Positions 19,271 to 21,549 of a DNA stretch of 21,549 nt are shown here, in pieces (the first letter of the stretch is position 1; every line of letters starts with the position of its first letter). The DNA is from Neolentinus lepideus HHB14362 ss-1 (Eukaryota; Basidiomycota; Agaricomycetes; Gloeophyllales; Gloeophyllaceae). Location: assembly GCA_001632425.1 (NCBI GenBank), contig KV425563.1, positions 498,579-520,127 of the forward strand. Direction: 5' to 3'. Made by a program: the position numbers and the translations under genes. The notes below the pieces were generated by a model. That model worked only from the letters and a program-made list of their open reading frames with translations. It searched no databases and was not told the origin of the DNA.

Positions 19271-21549
19271 ATGCAATCTACAATCTCTGATAGTCAAATT
19301 GACCCTGTTCTGCTTGCGGAATCTGCCCGAGGCCAATTACCATTGTCAGCCCCTATTTCTGGACCAGGTAAGTGTTGTTCCATTCCTCCCGTGTGATGTA
19401 CTGATAGACTTGGTGCATGGCCATCATTAGGTACCATCTACGAGGTCCTGCATCAGTCTCGTGAGTCAGAAGGAGGTCCTTTCCACTCCAAACAGAAGGA
19501 TAAAGCCTGGAGAGGTGGTATAGGTGAGTTTATTGTTGTAGCTTATGTTTTTGGCACTTCTAATTGCAGAAACTGTTGTCAAGCTCAAGGCTCAGGCTCT
19601 GCTTAGTGAGTACTTTATATTCCTCGATTTTATAACCGCTATTTTTGCTGATTTTGTGCCATTTTTTGTAGTTCTGAGCTCAAAGTCCCTGATTTAAAGC
19701 AGAAATGCAGGGAGAGGGGCCTAGTTGTATCTGGATCCAAGCAGGTACTGATTCAGAGGCTTGAGGTGGATGATTCTAAGAGAACTGGAGAGCCTGGGTA
19801 AGTGGGCCTTTTTTCTACTGGCTAATTTGTGTTATACTCTTTGCTTTATTGTTATCATTGGTATTGGCTGTCTTCAAAGGTCTGGCCAGCCACTCACTGC
19901 TTCTTCTGCTTCTGTTTTATCTACTCCAGTCCCAGACCAGTCTCCTGTGGATATGCAGCAGGCTGAATCTGAGGTTAATGAGCTCTGTGAGTCTTTCAGT
20001 ATTGCAATGGCTGGAGAAGACAAGGAGGAGGAGGAGGAGGAGGAGGAGGAGGAGGAGGAAGAGGAGGAGGAAGATAGTGGGGAGTCTGAGGCTACAGCTA
20101 TAGCTAATAATCCTGTTCTTGGTGAGTTCCACATTCCTATTCATGCTTTTGTAGCTCAATGAATAAACCAGGTGCTGAAATTGATAAGGCCAAGGCTTGG
20201 GTACTTAGTTTCATTCCTGCCTCTGTATTGTTGTCAACTTTTTGGTTATATTTTAGGTTGATAACTTTATCTTGACAACACGACATCCCAGTGGACAGCA
20301 GACAGAGACCAGTGTCCTCAATCTCTGGAAGGTATGTGGATTTGCGACTACTCATTGTAATATATTCTCACTATTCTATTCAGCGGTGGATTCCAGGTGC
20401 ATTGACATCTGGGATAGTACCTGATATTATCATTGATGCCAATCATCTGATTGCATATTTGAAGTATGCTGCGACACAGAAGTTGCTCACTACCAAGGGT
20501 CTTGAGCATAACTTGAAGCAGCGGCTATCTGCGGTAAGTGCTTATAATAGCTAAGAAAAAGTTAGATGCTGAAAAATAATGACTAGTCATCATTAAAGAA
20601 GATCATGACCATGCTCGGTCATGTCCGATGTCATCAGGTTGACACTGACCCTTCATTGGAGCAGACACGTCCAATTGATTCATCCCGTACACGTGACTTC
20701 TACAAGGCATTGATGGTTCAAGCACAGCGATTTCGTCTTGAGTGAGTTCCAGTTGTACATTTCGCATAGAAGTGTAACTAACAAACATCTCAGAGAGGAG
20801 AACTTTGACATTACCAGGAATACAATCCTTGACTCCCAACTCAGCTCTGCACATTTTGAGGAGATTAAGCATGCAGTTCTTCACATGAATCAGAGTGCAT
20901 TTTGTCATCTTCTTCAATGATTGACTGCCTATTTATTATCCTTTCTAGCTCCATCTATTGTGAAGGCATTCTTCTCATGGAATTGGCAATGTGCTACACT
21001 TAACCGTGGTGATGAACTGATCCATTTGCCAATATCCTGCCTTCAGCCTTACCAGATCTTCCTTGGTCACTATACAACTGCTGATGGGAGACGCAGTGGC
21101 CAAGGCAACTATCAGTTTGGTGTCTTATCACTTTATTTTGAGAGTAAAGTTGCAAAACCTGGTGTATGTATCTTTTCCTGTAACCTTGTGGCTCTATAGC
21201 TTATTTCTGACTGTCTTTTAGCAAGTGGAGCCAATTTACAACTTTGTCCTCCCTCATCGTGATCCTCTTCACTGTCCTGTGGGAGCTCTTGCAATTTTGC
21301 TTCATTGGATATTTGATCAGCATCATCTACTTGACACCATTGAGGATTGGGACTGGTCACGTGCATCAACCTGGCAGAATGTAAGTCATTTTACTTTACT
21401 CTCTTTGCTTTTATGTTAAGTGCAAAGACCTTTCTCTTAGGTAAAACTGTTGTTTGGCAGGACTGTTGGTACATCTATCAGCAGCGATGCCCTTAGGAAG
21501 ATGTACAACATCTTTCTTAAAGACACAAATGTGACATCAAAGAAGAAGC
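19271..21549 (+). CDS. SAP-domain Ndc10/Crypton-like tyrosine-recombinase-type protein (partial at 3')
   Basis: DNA-binding recombinase-like protein; 526 residues visible, continuing past the window. Exons: 19271-19367, 19431-19523, 19570-19609, 19672-19797, 19880-20121, 20172-20200, 20257-20331, 20384-20533, 20599-20741, 20794-20894, 20949-21163, 21222-21380, 21441-end; all in phase. A SAP motif (78-112: LKVPDLKQKCRERGL, SGSKQVLIQRL) is followed by a linker with 16 consecutive Glu (168-183). A helical core-binding segment (~205-330, with NLWKRWIPG) precedes an Ndc10_II-like region: LNRGDELIHLPIS, GHYTTADGRRSGQGNYQFG, VLPHRDPLHCPVGALAILL, KLLFGRTVGTSISSDALRKMY. NRGDEL resembles the first catalytic Arg box of tyrosine recombinases. 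The His-x-x-Arg box and the tyrosine would lie beyond the window, so catalytic competence is unknown. It may be a Crypton transposon gene or a domesticated relative. Confidence 0.85.
20025..20072 (+). repeat. GAG trinucleotide repeat encoding 16 glutamates
   Basis: Sixteen consecutive Glu codons, 14 GAG and two GAA, starting with 11 uninterrupted GAG. It sits within exon 5 of the SAP-Ndc10 gene, in the linker between SAP motif and core. Length is likely to vary between strains by slippage, in multiples of a codon. Confidence 0.95.

Noticed and set aside
19874..20134. Minus-strand frame with a poly-Ser run, and a plus-strand frame with a poly-Arg run
   Set aside because: Both are other-frame readings of the GAG repeat that encodes the glutamate run in the real exon.
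1..21549. CRISPR arrays, bacterial operons, ribosome-binding sites, rRNA
   Set aside because: The gene structure is plainly eukaryotic and no regularly spaced repeat array or rRNA-like sequence is present.

Overview
This window looks like a piece of a basidiomycete genome, most likely an Agaricomycete. The signs are dense, short introns (mostly about 45-75 nt, GT...AG), a chromodomain Ty3/gypsy retrotransposon, a seven-helix DUF6534-type membrane protein, a large Zn2Cys6/fungal_trans regulator of the type common in mushrooms, and a SAP-Ndc10 (Crypton-like) recombinase gene. No rRNA, tRNA or CRISPR was recognised. All gene models were spliced by eye from GT/AG sites, reading phase and remembered family motifs; no database search was possible.

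Layout. Bases 1 to ~9156 are a nested transposon block. A degenerate Ty3/gypsy chromovirus (protease remnant, RT, RNase H, integrase, chromodomain, PPT, 3' LTR) carries two in-frame TGA stops and a broken 5' part. It is split between integrase and chromodomain by a complete hAT transposon (3645-8199) with 14-bp perfect terminal inverted repeats, a perfect 8-bp target duplication and a 13-exon transposase that reads open throughout. The hAT is therefore the younger insertion.

Bases ~9157-18111 hold three ordinary-looking host genes, all on the minus strand: a flavin-reductase-like FMN-binding protein (9510-10136), a ten-exon seven-transmembrane DUF6534-like protein (10634-12113), and a Zn2Cys6 transcription factor of about 850 residues (14940-18111) that includes a 10-nt micro-exon. 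Between the last two lies about 2.8 kb with no gene I can defend. It contains a 0.77-kb non-autonomous element with ~46-bp inverted repeats bracketed by a 10-bp direct repeat, as expected of a Mutator-like MITE.

Bases 19271-21549 hold the 5' part of a plus-strand gene that runs off the window: a SAP DNA-binding motif, a run of 16 glutamates, then an Ndc10_II/tyrosine-recombinase-like core over at least 13 exons. This is the best candidate for a mobile or domesticated recombinase system.

The most interesting points are: an 18-bp exact second copy of the retrotransposon's polypurine tract in the middle of pol (candidate central PPT); the intact hAT landing where the host sequence mimics its own terminus; the SAP-Ndc10 gene; the MULE-like MITE; and the 10-nt micro-exon.
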